Positions 23,580-34,300 of a DNA stretch of 64,000 nt are shown in pieces. A model generated the notes under the pieces. It was not told where the DNA came from, searched no databases, and was given only the letters and a program-made list of their open reading frames with translations. A program made the translations under genes and the position numbers. The stretch is from the NCBI RefSeq assembly GCF_000758605.1, contig NZ_CP009282.1:2542001-2606000 (forward strand). Reading direction: 5' to 3'. Source of the stretch: Paenibacillus sp. FSL R5-0912. GTDB lineage: Bacteria > Bacillota > Bacilli > Paenibacillales > Paenibacillaceae. Within the stretch, counting starts at the first letter, position 1; the number at the start of each line of letters is the position of its first letter.

Positions 23580-24056
23580 ATGAAGAATAATCAAGCACAA
23601 TCTTTTAAAGTGACTTTAAGCGATAGGAACGTTGCGGTTCGTGGACGGCCTTTCCGTAATATAGTTATTGCTGCCGAAGACTCATTGTATGCTCTGGCGG
23701 AAATTTCGATTGAAGCCTTTGATTTTGATCTGGATCACGCCTTTGGCTTCTATGATAATATCAAAAACTGGACACGCTCTGAAAAAGGCTACGAGCTGTT
23801 TGCCGATATCGGTGAGAAGACGAAGTTCCCCGGCGTGAACAGGGCAAAAATCAATAAAGTATTCCATACTCCTAAACAAAAGATGTTACTCTTATTCGAC
23901 TACGGTGATGAATGGCATTTTATTGTTCAGTATCTGGGAACTATAGAGGTGAGTCCGGGTCAGAAATTACCGATGATTATGGAGAGTAACGGAGAGGTGC
24001 CTAATCAATATGGAGGTTTCGGAGACGAAGAAGAATATGAGGACGAAGATGAATAA
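23580..24056 (+). CDS. Plasmid pRiA4b ORF-3 family protein
   Basis: 158 residues. The pattern FKVTL...RRILVP-like start (FRNIVIAAEDSLYALAEISIEAFDFDLDHAFGFY) and KMLLLFDYGDEWHFIVQYLG match the pRiA4b ORF-3 fold (IS1096 TnpR-like family). The C-terminus is a run of acidic residues (EDEEEYEDEDE-like). Function of the family is unknown. The gene is single, with a GGAGTG site before the ATG. Confidence 0.8.
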   Translation: MKNNQAQSFKVTLSDRNVAVRGRPFRNIVIAAEDSLYALAEISIEAFDFDLDHAFGFYDNIKNWTRSEKGYELFADIGEKTKFPGVNRAKINKVFHTPKQKMLLLFDYGDEWHFIVQYLGTIEVSPGQKLPMIMESNGEVPNQYGGFGDEEEYEDEDE

Positions 24057-24531
24057 CTTGGCGGCATGTAGTGCGCGAAATCCTCAATGCAGGTTTTGTA
24101 CTGAATACGATACATGAGCGCTTGACTTTATATTTAGTATGCAAAGAGAGCCGTGCGTCAACACGACTCTCTGAGCAATAGCCGCTTTTAAGGGCGGAGG
24201 CTTTTAGGTGCTACGGGCAGAAATAGACCGCATCCTTTGGACAAGAGTCGGACTACACAAATGAATTTGCAATCAGCCCTGGGATTACTTCCAGGGTTTT
24301 TTGATTGGAATGAAATGAAGTACGAGTCCGCCTCCCGTGTCTAAGGATATTAACTGCGGGAAAAATGTTAAAGACAACCAAAGATCCAAATTATGTATTT
24401 TTATGTTACGTTATATGACATGACCGTTTGTTTTAGTTGTGGATTTTAGATGATTTTGTCGAATAATAGGATTTTAATGAAATTTCAAGCTGATAAAATA
24501 GACCTATAACCAGACAAGGGGTGAAGAGGAA
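24057..24531. other. Intergenic region with two hairpins
   Basis: A hairpin at 24145-24172 (AGAGAGCCGTG with CACGACTCTCT, one mismatch, no T-run) and a terminator at 24276-24304 (CCCTGG / CCAGGG followed by TTTTTT). The remaining ~220 bp before the ABC operon are AT-rich and should contain its promoter, but I cannot fix the boxes. Confidence 0.6.
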
Positions 24532-25569
24532 ATGAAAAAGTGGTTAAAGGTGTCACTTATTATGACAATGATGGTGGTTGTGCTCTCTGCATGCGGAGGA
24601 AACAAAGCGGATGAAGATGCTTCAGGCGGCAGCTCGAACAAACTGGTAGTCTATACCCCGAACAGTGAAGCAATGATTAATGCACTTATCCCGGCATTCG
24701 AGAAGCAGACTGGCGTTACAGTGGAGCTGGTATCGGCAGGCAGCGGCGAGCTGATCAAACGGATTCAGTCAGAGAAAACCAACCCGTATGCTGACGTCAT
24801 GTTCGGCGGAGCTTATGCACTGTTTAACGATAATGCGGATTTGTTCGGGGAATATGTCTCACCGAATGATAAGGACCTATTAGAAGGTCACACCAATACG
24901 ACTGGCATCATGACCTCTTACGTATCGGACGGAAGTGTGCTGCTAGTAAACACGAATCTCGCAGGTGATATTGAAATTAACGGTTATGAGGATCTGCTCA
25001 ATCCGGAGCTGAAGGGCAAGATCGCGATGGCGGACCCGGCCAACTCCAGCTCGGCGTTCGCTCAGTTGACCAATATGCTTAGAGCTATGGGCGGAGATTA
25101 TACCTCTGATGCAGGCTGGGATTATGTAGCCAAGCTACTGGAGAATCTGGATGGGAAAATTGCAGGAGGGTCCAGCAAAGCGCACAAAAGTGTTGCTGAT
25201 GGTGAATACGTAGTGGCGTTAACCTACGAAGATCCGGCAGTCAGCTACGTAAAAGACGGTGCGCCGGTAAAGGTGGTATATCCGGAAGAGGGAACGGTGT
25301 TCCTCGATGCGGTAGCCGGCGTTGTTAAGGGTTCTCAGAATCAGGAGAACGCCCGCAAGTTCATCGACTTCCTGATCTCCAAAGAAGGTCAGGATGCGCT
25401 AGGACAAGAAACGACCAACCGTCCGCTGCGCACCGATGCTGCGATCGGAGACTTCATGACACCGATAGACCAAATCAAGGTGATTGATGAGGACGTAGCC
25501 TACGTTGCAGAGAATAAGGCAGCTATTGTGGAGCGTTATACTGAGCTGTTTACCAATATTGCTGAATAA
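24532..25569 (+). CDS. ABC transporter substrate-binding lipoprotein, ferric-iron/phosphonate-type family
   Basis: 345 residues. Lipobox VVLSACGG at about residues 15-22 anchors it to the outer membrane face. The mature part starts NKLVVYTPNSEAMINALIPAFEKQTG and contains GSGELIKRIQSEKTNPYADVMFGG, typical of the FbpA/AfuA-like group 1 and 8 binding proteins that take Fe3+, 2-aminoethylphosphonate or related anions. The iron-ligand tyrosine pair of FbpA is not obvious, so substrate is open. First gene of a five-gene operon. Confidence 0.85.
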   Translation: MKKWLKVSLIMTMMVVVLSACGGNKADEDASGGSSNKLVVYTPNSEAMINALIPAFEKQTGVTVELVSAGSGELIKRIQSEKTNPYADVMFGGAYALFNDNADLFGEYVSPNDKDLLEGHTNTTGIMTSYVSDGSVLLVNTNLAGDIEINGYEDLLNPELKGKIAMADPANSSSAFAQLTNMLRAMGGDYTSDAGWDYVAKLLENLDGKIAGGSSKAHKSVADGEYVVALTYEDPAVSYVKDGAPVKVVYPEEGTVFLDAVAGVVKGSQNQENARKFIDFLISKEGQDALGQETTNRPLRTDAAIGDFMTPIDQIKVIDEDVAYVAENKAAIVERYTELFTNIAE

Positions 25570-25613
25570 TTCATGACCAGAACCGTAAATCAGAGAGAAG
25601 GCGGGTGAATAAC

Positions 25614-26720
25614 ATGAGCGTTGCGATATCCTTCAAGGACATTGTCAAAAAATATGGCGATACTACCGTTATCCCCGAGCTGTCTTTGGATATTCAAAAG
25701 GGTGAGTTCTTCACCCTTTTGGGTCCTTCAGGCTGCGGGAAGACGACACTGCTGCGGATGGTGGCCGGCTTTAACAGTATTGAAGGCGGGGATCTCGGCT
25801 TCAATGATAAAGTGATGAATAACGTTCCACCGGGCAAACGGAATATCGGAATGGTATTTCAGAATTATGCGATCTTTCCGCATTTAAGCGTATCCGAGAA
25901 TGTTGCGTTCGGGCTGCAGAACCGTAAAGTGGGCAAAGGAGAGTTGCAGCGAAGAGTGGAGGAGATTCTGGATACGGTGCAGATTGAGGTATACAAAAAC
26001 AGAATGCCTAAGAATTTGTCAGGCGGTCAGCAGCAGCGTGTAGCGCTGGCGCGGGCCATCGTTATTAATCCTGATGTGCTGCTGATGGATGAGCCGCTCT
26101 CTAATCTGGATGCCCAGCTTCGAGTGGATATGCGCAATGCCATTAAGCGGATTCAGCGCGAGGTAGGAATTACTACGGTATACGTAACGCATGATCAGGA
26201 AGAGGCGATGGCAGTATCCGACCGGATCGCGGTTATGAAGTCCGGCATCATCCAGCAGGTGGGAACACCACGGGATATTTATCAGCGCCCCGCCAATCTG
26301 TTCGTCGCTACATTCATCGGACGGACCAATGTAATTGAGGCGAAGCTGGAGAATGGAGCTGAAGGCGATGCGGTTCTTCGTATTGGCAGCAGCTACTTAC
26401 TGGCGGTGCCGGGGCTGCCGGCAGAATTAAAGTCTGCTGGAGCATCGGAGGTTAAAATTTCAGTCCGGCCGGAGGAATTTGTGCTGTCAGAGGACGGTAC
26501 AGGCCTTGCCGGGACAGTTGTGAACAATGTTTTTCTGGGACTCAATACGCATCTGGTCGTAGCGCTTGAGAATGGACAGGAAGTGGAAATCATCCAGCAG
26601 TCGGCTTCCACTGAAGTGGTGGATATTGGCCGGAAGGTTGCTCTCGCTATACTTCCGGGAACGGTCAATGTCTATGATGCGTCCGGGGAACGTAATCTGA
26701 ACCGGGGGCTAGGCTCATGA
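25614..26720 (+). CDS. ABC transporter ATP-binding protein (FbpC/PotA type)
   Basis: 368 residues from ATG 25614. Walker A GPSGCGKTT, signature LSGGQQQRVALARA, Walker B VLLMDEPLSNLDA and switch His in VTHDQEEAMA are intact. A C-terminal TOBE-type region (about 240-368; VEAKLENG..., ISVRPEEFVL) follows. It powers uptake with the flanking lipoprotein and permease. The stop overlaps the permease start as ATGA. A GTG at 25605 is possible but overlaps the ribosome site. Confidence 0.92.
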   Translation: MSVAISFKDIVKKYGDTTVIPELSLDIQKGEFFTLLGPSGCGKTTLLRMVAGFNSIEGGDLGFNDKVMNNVPPGKRNIGMVFQNYAIFPHLSVSENVAFGLQNRKVGKGELQRRVEEILDTVQIEVYKNRMPKNLSGGQQQRVALARAIVINPDVLLMDEPLSNLDAQLRVDMRNAIKRIQREVGITTVYVTHDQEEAMAVSDRIAVMKSGIIQQVGTPRDIYQRPANLFVATFIGRTNVIEAKLENGAEGDAVLRIGSSYLLAVPGLPAELKSAGASEVKISVRPEEFVLSEDGTGLAGTVVNNVFLGLNTHLVVALENGQEVEIIQQSASTEVVDIGRKVALAILPGTVNVYDASGERNLNRGLGS

Positions 26721-28372
26721 GCGGCCGCATGAAGCGCTGGGACATCTGGTCGCTGATTACCTTCATTATTTTTGCCGGATATCTGGTGTTTCTGGCCTTG
26801 CCTCTATTCATGCTGCTGATTAAAAGCTTCTTTGACGGGACAACCGGCGAGTTCTCACTTGCCTACTTCCATAAATTTTTCAGCAAGGCCTACTATATGA
26901 ACGCTGTATGGAACAGCATTAAGGTGACTGTAAGTGTTACGCTGCTGTCTATCCTGGTCGCCGGACCGCTGGCCTACATTATGACCATTGCCAGAATCAA
27001 AGGCAGCGCTACAGTGCGCATTCTGATCTTAATCTCGTCCATGTCCGCTCCGTTTATCGGCGCGTATGCCTGGATTCTGCTGCTGGGACGCAGCGGGGTG
27101 ATCACTAAATTCATGTCCACTGTATTCGGCTTCAGTATGCCTGACATTTACGGCTTCTCCGGCATTCTGCTGGTGCTGACGCTCCAGTTGTCTCCGCTCA
27201 TCTTCATGTACGTATCAGGGGCGCTGAAGAATGTGGACAACTCCCTGATGGAAGCAGCGGAGAGCATGAATTGTACGGGTCTGCGTAAAATGTGGAAAAT
27301 ACTCGTGCCGCTGATTACGCCTACGCTGCTGGCCGGAGGATTGCTGGTCTTCATGCGGGCGTTCGCGGATTTCGGCACACCGATGCTGATTGGCGAAGGG
27401 TACCGAACTGTACCTGTGCTAATCTTCAATGAATTTATCAGTGAGGTTGGGGGAGATGACGGCTTTGCTGCAGCGATCAGTGTAATTGTAGTATTGTTCG
27501 CAATCACCGTGTTTCTGCTGCAGAAGTACGTTGCGAACCGGAAATCCTACAGTATGAGTGCCTTGAACCCGATTGAACCGAAAAAGCTGAAGGGAATCGC
27601 CAATCTGGCGGCACATGCCTACGTATATCTGTTCACGTTATTGGCTCTGATGCCTCAAGTCTATGTTGCTTATACATCCTTCCTGAAGACCTCGGGCAAA
27701 ATATTCGTCGACGGTTACTCCCTGGACAGCTACCGCGCGGCCTTTTCCAAAGTAGGAGATTCCATTTATAACACCTTCATGATGGCCAGTATCACGATTG
27801 TCATTATTACGCTGGCTGCGGTACTGATCGCTTATGTCACGGTGAAGCGCAAAGGAGCGGTTGCCCATGTCCTGGATACCTTCACGATGCTGCCTTACAT
27901 TGTACCTGGCTCCATTCTGGGGATCGCGCTGCTGGTTACCTTCAATAAGGAACCACTGGTACTGAGTGGTACTTCTGTCATTCTGATTGCTGCTTTTGTG
28001 ATCCGGCGGCTGCCATACACGATCCGCTCCAGTGCCGCCGTGCTCCATCAGGTGAACGACAGTATTGAAGAGGCGGCGATCAGTCTGGGGGCATCCACCA
28101 TGCGGACCTTCTTCAAGATTACCGTGCCGATGATGATTTCCGGTGTATTCGCCGGGGCGATCATCAGCTGGATCAGCATTATTACGGAGCTTAGCACCTC
28201 TATTATTCTGTATACAGGGAATACCCGGACGATGACAGTTGCTGTGTACACCGAGGTTATCCGCGGCAATTATGGGGTTGCTGCTGCCTTATCGACGCTG
28301 CTGACGGCGATCACTGTGGTTTCACTGCTGCTGTTCTTCAAGCTCTCCGGTAAAAAAGAAGTAACCATGTGA
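26717..28372 (+). CDS. ABC transporter permease, two fused membrane domains
   Basis: 551 residues with about 12 membrane segments. Two permease modules, each with an EAA loop: EAAESMNCTGLRKMWKILVP (first half) and EEAAISLGASTMRTFFKITVP (second half). Fusion of the two halves is usual for FbpB/AfuB-type permeases. It overlaps the ATPase gene by 4 bp. A terminator-like hairpin follows before the kinase gene. Confidence 0.9.
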   Translation: MSGRMKRWDIWSLITFIIFAGYLVFLALPLFMLLIKSFFDGTTGEFSLAYFHKFFSKAYYMNAVWNSIKVTVSVTLLSILVAGPLAYIMTIARIKGSATVRILILISSMSAPFIGAYAWILLLGRSGVITKFMSTVFGFSMPDIYGFSGILLVLTLQLSPLIFMYVSGALKNVDNSLMEAAESMNCTGLRKMWKILVPLITPTLLAGGLLVFMRAFADFGTPMLIGEGYRTVPVLIFNEFISEVGGDDGFAAAISVIVVLFAITVFLLQKYVANRKSYSMSALNPIEPKKLKGIANLAAHAYVYLFTLLALMPQVYVAYTSFLKTSGKIFVDGYSLDSYRAAFSKVGDSIYNTFMMASITIVIITLAAVLIAYVTVKRKGAVAHVLDTFTMLPYIVPGSILGIALLVTFNKEPLVLSGTSVILIAAFVIRRLPYTIRSSAAVLHQVNDSIEEAAISLGASTMRTFFKITVPMMISGVFAGAIISWISIITELSTSIILYTGNTRTMTVAVYTEVIRGNYGVAAALSTLLTAITVVSLLLFFKLSGKKEVTM

Positions 28373-28377
28373 TTGAA

Positions 28378-28410
28378 GACCGGTTCCGCGTAAGCGGTAC
28401 CGGCTTTTGT
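28378..28410 (+). terminator. Attenuator or terminator between permease and kinase genes
   Basis: CCGGTTCCGC and GCGGTACCGG pair around GTAA with one T-T mismatch, followed by CTTTTG. It probably lowers expression of the kinase and regulator relative to the transporter. Confidence 0.6.
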
Positions 28411-28497
28411 CTATCAGGCTTTTGCCGATATTTTGCAAGGTATCCCGATTCCGGCTGCCCGTGTATGATAGTAGGACTAATGAGAGGGGGAGGCACA

Positions 28498-30213
28498 ATG
28501 GCTAAAAGGAGCTTCAAGGATTCGCTGCGCAGGCTGTTTCTGCTGCACACCCTTGTGCCGATTTCCATTCTATTTGTGCTGTTCCTGATATTTATGATGA
28601 TCAATTCGCGGTTTCTGCTAATCAACCAGACAACGGATGCGGGTAAAAAAATCAAATCGGCGATGGAGGAAGTCTACAGCTCTTACGTTAAGGAAATGAA
28701 TGAAGCAGCAACGCTGGATTCTGTTGTTGCATTTACAGGATCACGGACTCAAGGCCCGGAGGTATTTGAGCGGTTCTATGACTTCAATAACAGCCAGCAG
28801 GTGAAGAGCATCATGTATATCATAAGTGCGGACGGAAATATCATGGCATCGTCTGCCAACTATAACTCGGAACCCTCTGATCTTGCACTGCAGGCGATTG
28901 CCCGGCGGATGCATAATCAAGGCCTGGCGGAGTTAGCCGAGACTAACCATATCCGCTTCTCGCATGACCGCTACACAGCATATTCGTTTGCCAGAGAAAT
29001 ACGTGACGGCGGAGTTGTGCTAGGTTATCTGATCTACCAGCTGTACGAGCTGGATCTGCAGAAGCTGATCTTCGTGCAGAACAACGAAATCGCCGTGGTA
29101 ACCGATCCTTACCGGACCATCATTGCTACTACAAATAATCTGACCCAGGGGCTGATGAACAAATACAGCCTGGCCAGTGATTCTAAGGGATACGTATGGA
29201 TTGATAAAGGAAAGTACTACAGTAAAGAAACATACATACCGCTGTCGCAATGGCGTGTTTATACTTTAAGTGCCGCTGAAGGGAATCGCAGCGCCTATTG
29301 GTCTCTGGCGGTATTTTTTGCAATGGCCAGTGTGCTGCTCTGGATTGTCATTCAATATTCTGCCCGCATTATCTCTACACGCCAGTCGAGGGCTATAGAC
29401 AAGCTGATCTATGCCGTCAGAGAGCTCCAGTCCGGCAATATGGATTCCTATGTTTACATAGGGACGGGTGATGAGTTCGAGACACTGGCGAGCCAATACA
29501 ATCAAATGCTACAGCGTCTGAATGAGCTGATCACCCAGAACATCGAACTGTCCGATCTGCGCAGAGTGATTGAAGTGAAGCATTTGCAGTCGCAGTTTCA
29601 TCCGCATTTTATATTCAATGTACTGGAGACGCTCCGTTACGCCATTGTCGTGGACAATAAGCTTGCCCAGGATATGGTGCTTACACTATCCCGGCATCTG
29701 CGCTACAGTATAGGCAATGAGCGCGACCATGTCGTGCTTGGGGATGATCTGGAGTATATTGCAGGCTACATGAAGCTGCAGCAGATACGCTTCAAAGACA
29801 GGCTCCACTATAGGGAAGAGGTGGATCAAACGGCCCGGACGGCACTTGTCCCCAGACTGATGCTGCAGCCGGTAATTGAGAATACAATTAAATACGGCTA
29901 CCGCCAGCGCCAATCTGTAGCGGTTACAGTAGTTGGCTGGGTAGACGGAACGGATTTGATCATCGAGGTAAGGGACGATGCCGGAGGAATGAGCAGGGAC
30001 CGGCTGGAGGAAGTGCGTGCTATTATGAGGTCGCAGGATAACCGGGCCCCGCATATCGGCCTGCATAATCTGCATCGGCGGCTTGTGCTGATGTATGGGG
30101 AACGTTACGGTATTCAGATTGACAGCACTCAGGGGGAAGGCACAGCCGTTACATTTAGATTGCCATTCCGGAAGGAGGAGACGGATGTTCAAGGTGCTGC
30201 TGGTCGAGGATGA
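28498..30213 (+). CDS. YesM/LytS-type sensor histidine kinase
   Basis: 571 residues from ATG 28498, with GAGAGGGGGAGG before it (the frame is open further upstream but without a good start). TM1 at about 17-36, an extracytoplasmic sensor region (about 40-260), TM2 (about 263-285), HAMP, then the His-kinase module with phospho-acceptor His368 in QFHPHFIFN and an ATPase domain (LMLQPVIENTIKYG, DDAGGM, GIGLHNL-like HIGLHNLHRRL). Overlaps the regulator gene by 29 bp. It likely senses the transporter's substrate or its loaded binding protein. Confidence 0.9.
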   Translation: MAKRSFKDSLRRLFLLHTLVPISILFVLFLIFMMINSRFLLINQTTDAGKKIKSAMEEVYSSYVKEMNEAATLDSVVAFTGSRTQGPEVFERFYDFNNSQQVKSIMYIISADGNIMASSANYNSEPSDLALQAIARRMHNQGLAELAETNHIRFSHDRYTAYSFAREIRDGGVVLGYLIYQLYELDLQKLIFVQNNEIAVVTDPYRTIIATTNNLTQGLMNKYSLASDSKGYVWIDKGKYYSKETYIPLSQWRVYTLSAAEGNRSAYWSLAVFFAMASVLLWIVIQYSARIISTRQSRAIDKLIYAVRELQSGNMDSYVYIGTGDEFETLASQYNQMLQRLNELITQNIELSDLRRVIEVKHLQSQFHPHFIFNVLETLRYAIVVDNKLAQDMVLTLSRHLRYSIGNERDHVVLGDDLEYIAGYMKLQQIRFKDRLHYREEVDQTARTALVPRLMLQPVIENTIKYGYRQRQSVAVTVVGWVDGTDLIIEVRDDAGGMSRDRLEEVRAIMRSQDNRAPHIGLHNLHRRLVLMYGERYGIQIDSTQGEGTAVTFRLPFRKEETDVQGAAGRG

Positions 30214-31015
30214 AGAGATGATCCGCAAAGGGCTGCGCTTTACATTTGATTGGATGGGAGCCGGCTGCGTGGTTGTGGGTGAAGCGGAGAACGGTGAGGA
30301 AGGGCTCCGCCAGATTGCGGATCTGCGCCCCGATATCGTGATCGTTGATGTCAATATGCCGCTTATAGATGGGATTTCCATGATTGAACAGAGTGTGGAG
30401 GAAGCAGATTGCAGCTATATCATCCTGTCTGGGTATGATGAATTCAGGCTGGCTAAGGACGCCATCCGGCTGGGGGTTACCGAGTATCTGCTGAAGCCGC
30501 TGGAGCAGGAACAGTTATTAGCTGCACTGGAGCGGGCCAAAAGCCAGCTGGAAATGAAGCGGCAATACACAGCAATGCTGACCTCGGGTGGCGGAAACGG
30601 GGAAGCTCTCCAGGCATCCATCGTTAAGCTTCCCGGCAAGTCCTCCCGTTACGTGTCCAGGATGATCCGGTATGTCCAGGAGCATTATGCAGAGAAAGTC
30701 GGGATCAAGGATCTGGTGGAGAGCCTAGGCGTTAGTGCTACCTATTTGAATCAGAAGTTCAAAAGCGAAACGACCTATACCTTCAATGATTTCCTGAACC
30801 GTTACCGCATCCAGAAAGCGATGGATCTGCTGCGCAGCGGTGAGGATAAGGTGTATGCCATTGCAGCAGATGTAGGCTATAAGGATTACAAATATTTTAT
30901 TGCAATCTTCAAGAAATACGCAGGATGTACACCCAGCTATTATCAGGAACGGTACGGACGCGGAGAAGAGAATATGGATGCAGCCAGTGGTTCAGACATG
31001 AAAAACAGGAGCTAA
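30185..31015 (+). CDS. YesN-type response regulator with AraC DNA-binding domain
   Basis: 276 residues from ATG 30185, AGGAGGAG upstream. Receiver domain (VLLVEDEEMIRKGL, phospho-acceptor Asp in DIVIVDVNMP, conserved Lys in EYLLKPLEQ) and a C-terminal AraC-type double helix-turn-helix (about 170-265; VESLGVSATYLNQKFKSETTYTFNDFLNRYRIQKAMDLL). With the kinase it should control the operon it ends. A terminator follows at 31060. Confidence 0.92.
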   Translation: MFKVLLVEDEEMIRKGLRFTFDWMGAGCVVVGEAENGEEGLRQIADLRPDIVIVDVNMPLIDGISMIEQSVEEADCSYIILSGYDEFRLAKDAIRLGVTEYLLKPLEQEQLLAALERAKSQLEMKRQYTAMLTSGGGNGEALQASIVKLPGKSSRYVSRMIRYVQEHYAEKVGIKDLVESLGVSATYLNQKFKSETTYTFNDFLNRYRIQKAMDLLRSGEDKVYAIAADVGYKDYKYFIAIFKKYAGCTPSYYQERYGRGEENMDAASGSDMKNRS

Positions 31016-31059
31016 TTCAGCCTTACGTTTAACAGGGATATTTGATGTACGATAAAAAT

Positions 31060-31093
31060 TGCGCATGTGAGCGAAAGCTCCTTGCGTTTTTTT
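31060..31093 (+). terminator. Terminator of the ABC/two-component operon
   Basis: CGCATGTGAGC GAAA GCTCCTTGCG, with small internal mismatch, followed by TTTTTTTG. Confidence 0.8.
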
Positions 31094-31385
31094 GTTTTAG
31101 ACATTTTTTTGAGGGGGGACAGAGTTTTTTCGTTTTTTTGAGAAATTACCCGTATGTAGGACCTGATGAAGCGGTTTTTGTCGAGAATTGTTAAGAGTTT
31201 GTTTAGAGCTGTCTGATAGAATGGACCGCAGATATGAAAATTTCTATTTAGCTTTTAATTGTTTTTTGTCCGCGGGTACGCAAGATGAAGGGAGAATGCG
31301 GGAGCTAAGGGAGCGTATACAAACTGCAGCAAAGCTTGCTATACAGCGGACGGAAAATGATGAATGAATAAGGGGGAGCGATACA

Positions 31386-34300
31386 TTGTTAATGAGCAGG
31401 GGATTGAAGAAGTATTTCGCGTTGTTACTCGTAATCTGTTTATTTGTGACAGGAGCATTGCCCGCATCTGCAGGTACGGAGAATACAGCTCCGGTAAGCT
31501 GGGAGAACCTCAGCCCGCTGCCAAGCGGCAACAAAGTAAATGGAGTAACTATAGGCGCAAATACAGTCGTTGTGGTAGGTGAAGGAGGAAGCGTGGGTAC
31601 GTTCAGCAACTACACGACCTGGGCGATCCGTAATTCAGGTGTAGTTAATGACTTGAACGATATTATTAATATAGGCTCAGGGGCTAACGCCAAATTTGTT
31701 GCTGTAGGCGACAAGGGAACCGTCATAACGTCTACAGATGGTACATCCTGGACCACTCAGACTACAGGCATAGCTGAAAGCATATCTGAAAACTTGAACG
31801 CAGTTGTTTACAGCGGCAGCAGTTTAGTCGCAGTCGGCGATTCAGGCAAAATAATTACGTCCAGCGATGGCGGCATCACTTGGGCTGCATCAACCTCAGG
31901 GGTTAGTGTGGATCTTAACGCTATTGCTTATGGTGACAGCAAGTTTGTAGCTGTTGGCGATGGCGGGGAAATTATTAACTCTTCGGATGGGCTGGTCTGG
32001 ACGCCGCAGACCTCCGGTTCTACTAATGATTTGAACGGCATCGGCTATGGCGGCAATGTGTTTGTTGCGGCCGGAGCAGATGGGGAAATATTAAGCGCCT
32101 CGAACACTTTGGGTACATGGACAAAGGGGACAAGCGTTCTTACAGAAGATTTCAATACTGTATCTTATAGAAACAACAGATTTTTCATTGCCGGCGATGC
32201 AGGCAAACTGATATATTCAGCCACCGGAACGAGCGGTTGGAGCAGTTCAGTTTCAGTAGCCGGAACTACGGATAATCTGATGAAGATTAAGGCTACCGAT
32301 TTTGGTTATTTTATCGTTGGCTCAGAGGGTTCTGTATTTTTCGCGACAGCGAGTACTGGCGGAACGAGCAGCTGGGAAAAATTCAGCTCCCCCACCTCCA
32401 GTGCACTGAAGACGGTAACTTACGCCAATAATACCTATATTACCGTTGGTACGGATGGATTGATCGGCACTTCCACCGACGGTAAGGTCTGGTCGAAGGT
32501 TGCTAGCGGCACTACTAATGCTATTAACGGCATTGCTTACGGCAACAGCAAGTTCGTAACGGTCGGCTCGAACGGCCAAATCCTGACCTCCAGCAACAAC
32601 GGTACTAGTTGGGCAGCCGGAACCTCGGTGGACACGATTACGCTTAATGGTATTGTTTACGGCAGCGGCCTTTTTGTTGCAGTAGGCAATAGCGGGAAAA
32701 TTGTAGTGTCTTCAGACGGAGTCAACTGGGCGAGGATCTCCGATAGTAAGACCTTGAATCACTTAAATGCTGTTACCTATGGCAACGGCAAATACGTGGC
32801 TGTAGGTGCTGGCGGTACCATCGTAACTTCTTCGAATGGAGCGGAGTGGAAATCGGAAGATTCCAAAACGAGTGGTAAATTGTTGAACGGCATCAGCTAC
32901 GGCAGCGGTCTATTCGTGGCGGTCGGCGCGTCCGGAACGGTCGTAATCTCTGCGGATAGCTCGAGATGGTCGGTCAGAACCATTGACGGACAAGTGAATC
33001 TGAATGGAGTTGCATCCGGCAGCGGCGTATTTATGGCAACGGGAGACAGCGGGAATGTCTACTATACCGCTGATCCAAGCCAGACTTGGCACCCTGAGAC
33101 TACAGGCACGACTAAAAAACTTAATGGCATCGGGTTTATTGCCGGGCAAGATCGTTTTATCGCAGTCGGTGACCTCGGCGTGATGATTGTTTCCTATCCG
33201 GTTCTCAACATTCCGCGGGTTATAAGTCAGTCTCCGGAGATATCTGAGAAAGATATAGCCATCGATGCTGAGCTGGTTCTGACATTCAATCAGAAGGTGA
33301 TGGCAGCCAGTGGTAACATTAACATTTACAAAGCTTCGGACATGTCAGCTCCGGTTGAAACCATCCCGGTGGACGACAGCATCAGGGTAACCGTACAGAA
33401 TAATACTGTAACGGTTAATCCGGAAAAGGATTTGGATAAAGGGACTAAATATGCAGTCACAATTGACAGCGATACGTTCTACAACGAGAGTGAAAGTGGG
33501 AATGTAGCGATTGAAGGTGATGACTGGAGCTTTACGACAGTAGCCGAGCTGGATGAAACTGCTCCAACTGTAACTACTTATTCTCCTGATAAGGGAGAAA
33601 CGGGAGTAGCCATTGACACGGATCTGACGCTTACATTCAGCGAGGATGTAACGAAGGAGAGCGGTAATATTGAGATTTACAAAAGCGCGGATGACATTGT
33701 TCCGGTAGCGGTGATTCCAGTTAATTCTGACTATGTAACGATTCTTGATAAGGTGGTAACAATTAATCCTGCTGATGATTTAGTATACAGTACAAGCTAC
33801 TTTGTGAATATTGGAGATGGTTCATTCATTGATCCGGCAGGCAACTATTATGCCGGAATCATGGACAGCGAGACCTGGCAGTTTACAACAGCCGAGGCGC
33901 CGGATACTACACCACCGGTGATGAGCTCTTATTCGCCTGAGGATAGAGCAACGGAGGTTGCCGCTGGTGCGAACCTGACCCTTACCTTCAGTGAGAATGT
34001 AACCAAAGCAGAAGGCAGTATTGAAATCTATAACAGTGCGAATAGCAATACCCCGGCTGTGACCATTCCTGTGACTTCCGAAATTGTAACGGTCCAAGGC
34101 AATGTGGTAACGATCAATCCGGAGGATGAGCTGGGCTACAGCACAAGCTACTTTGTGAAGATCGGGCCCGGGGCATTCAAAGATACGGCCGGCAACAATT
34201 ATGCTGGCATCGAGAACAGCACAACCTGGCGTTTCACAACAACAGGTGAACCGGATACGGCTGCACCAACCGTAAGCGCGTATTTACCTGCTAGCGGTGC

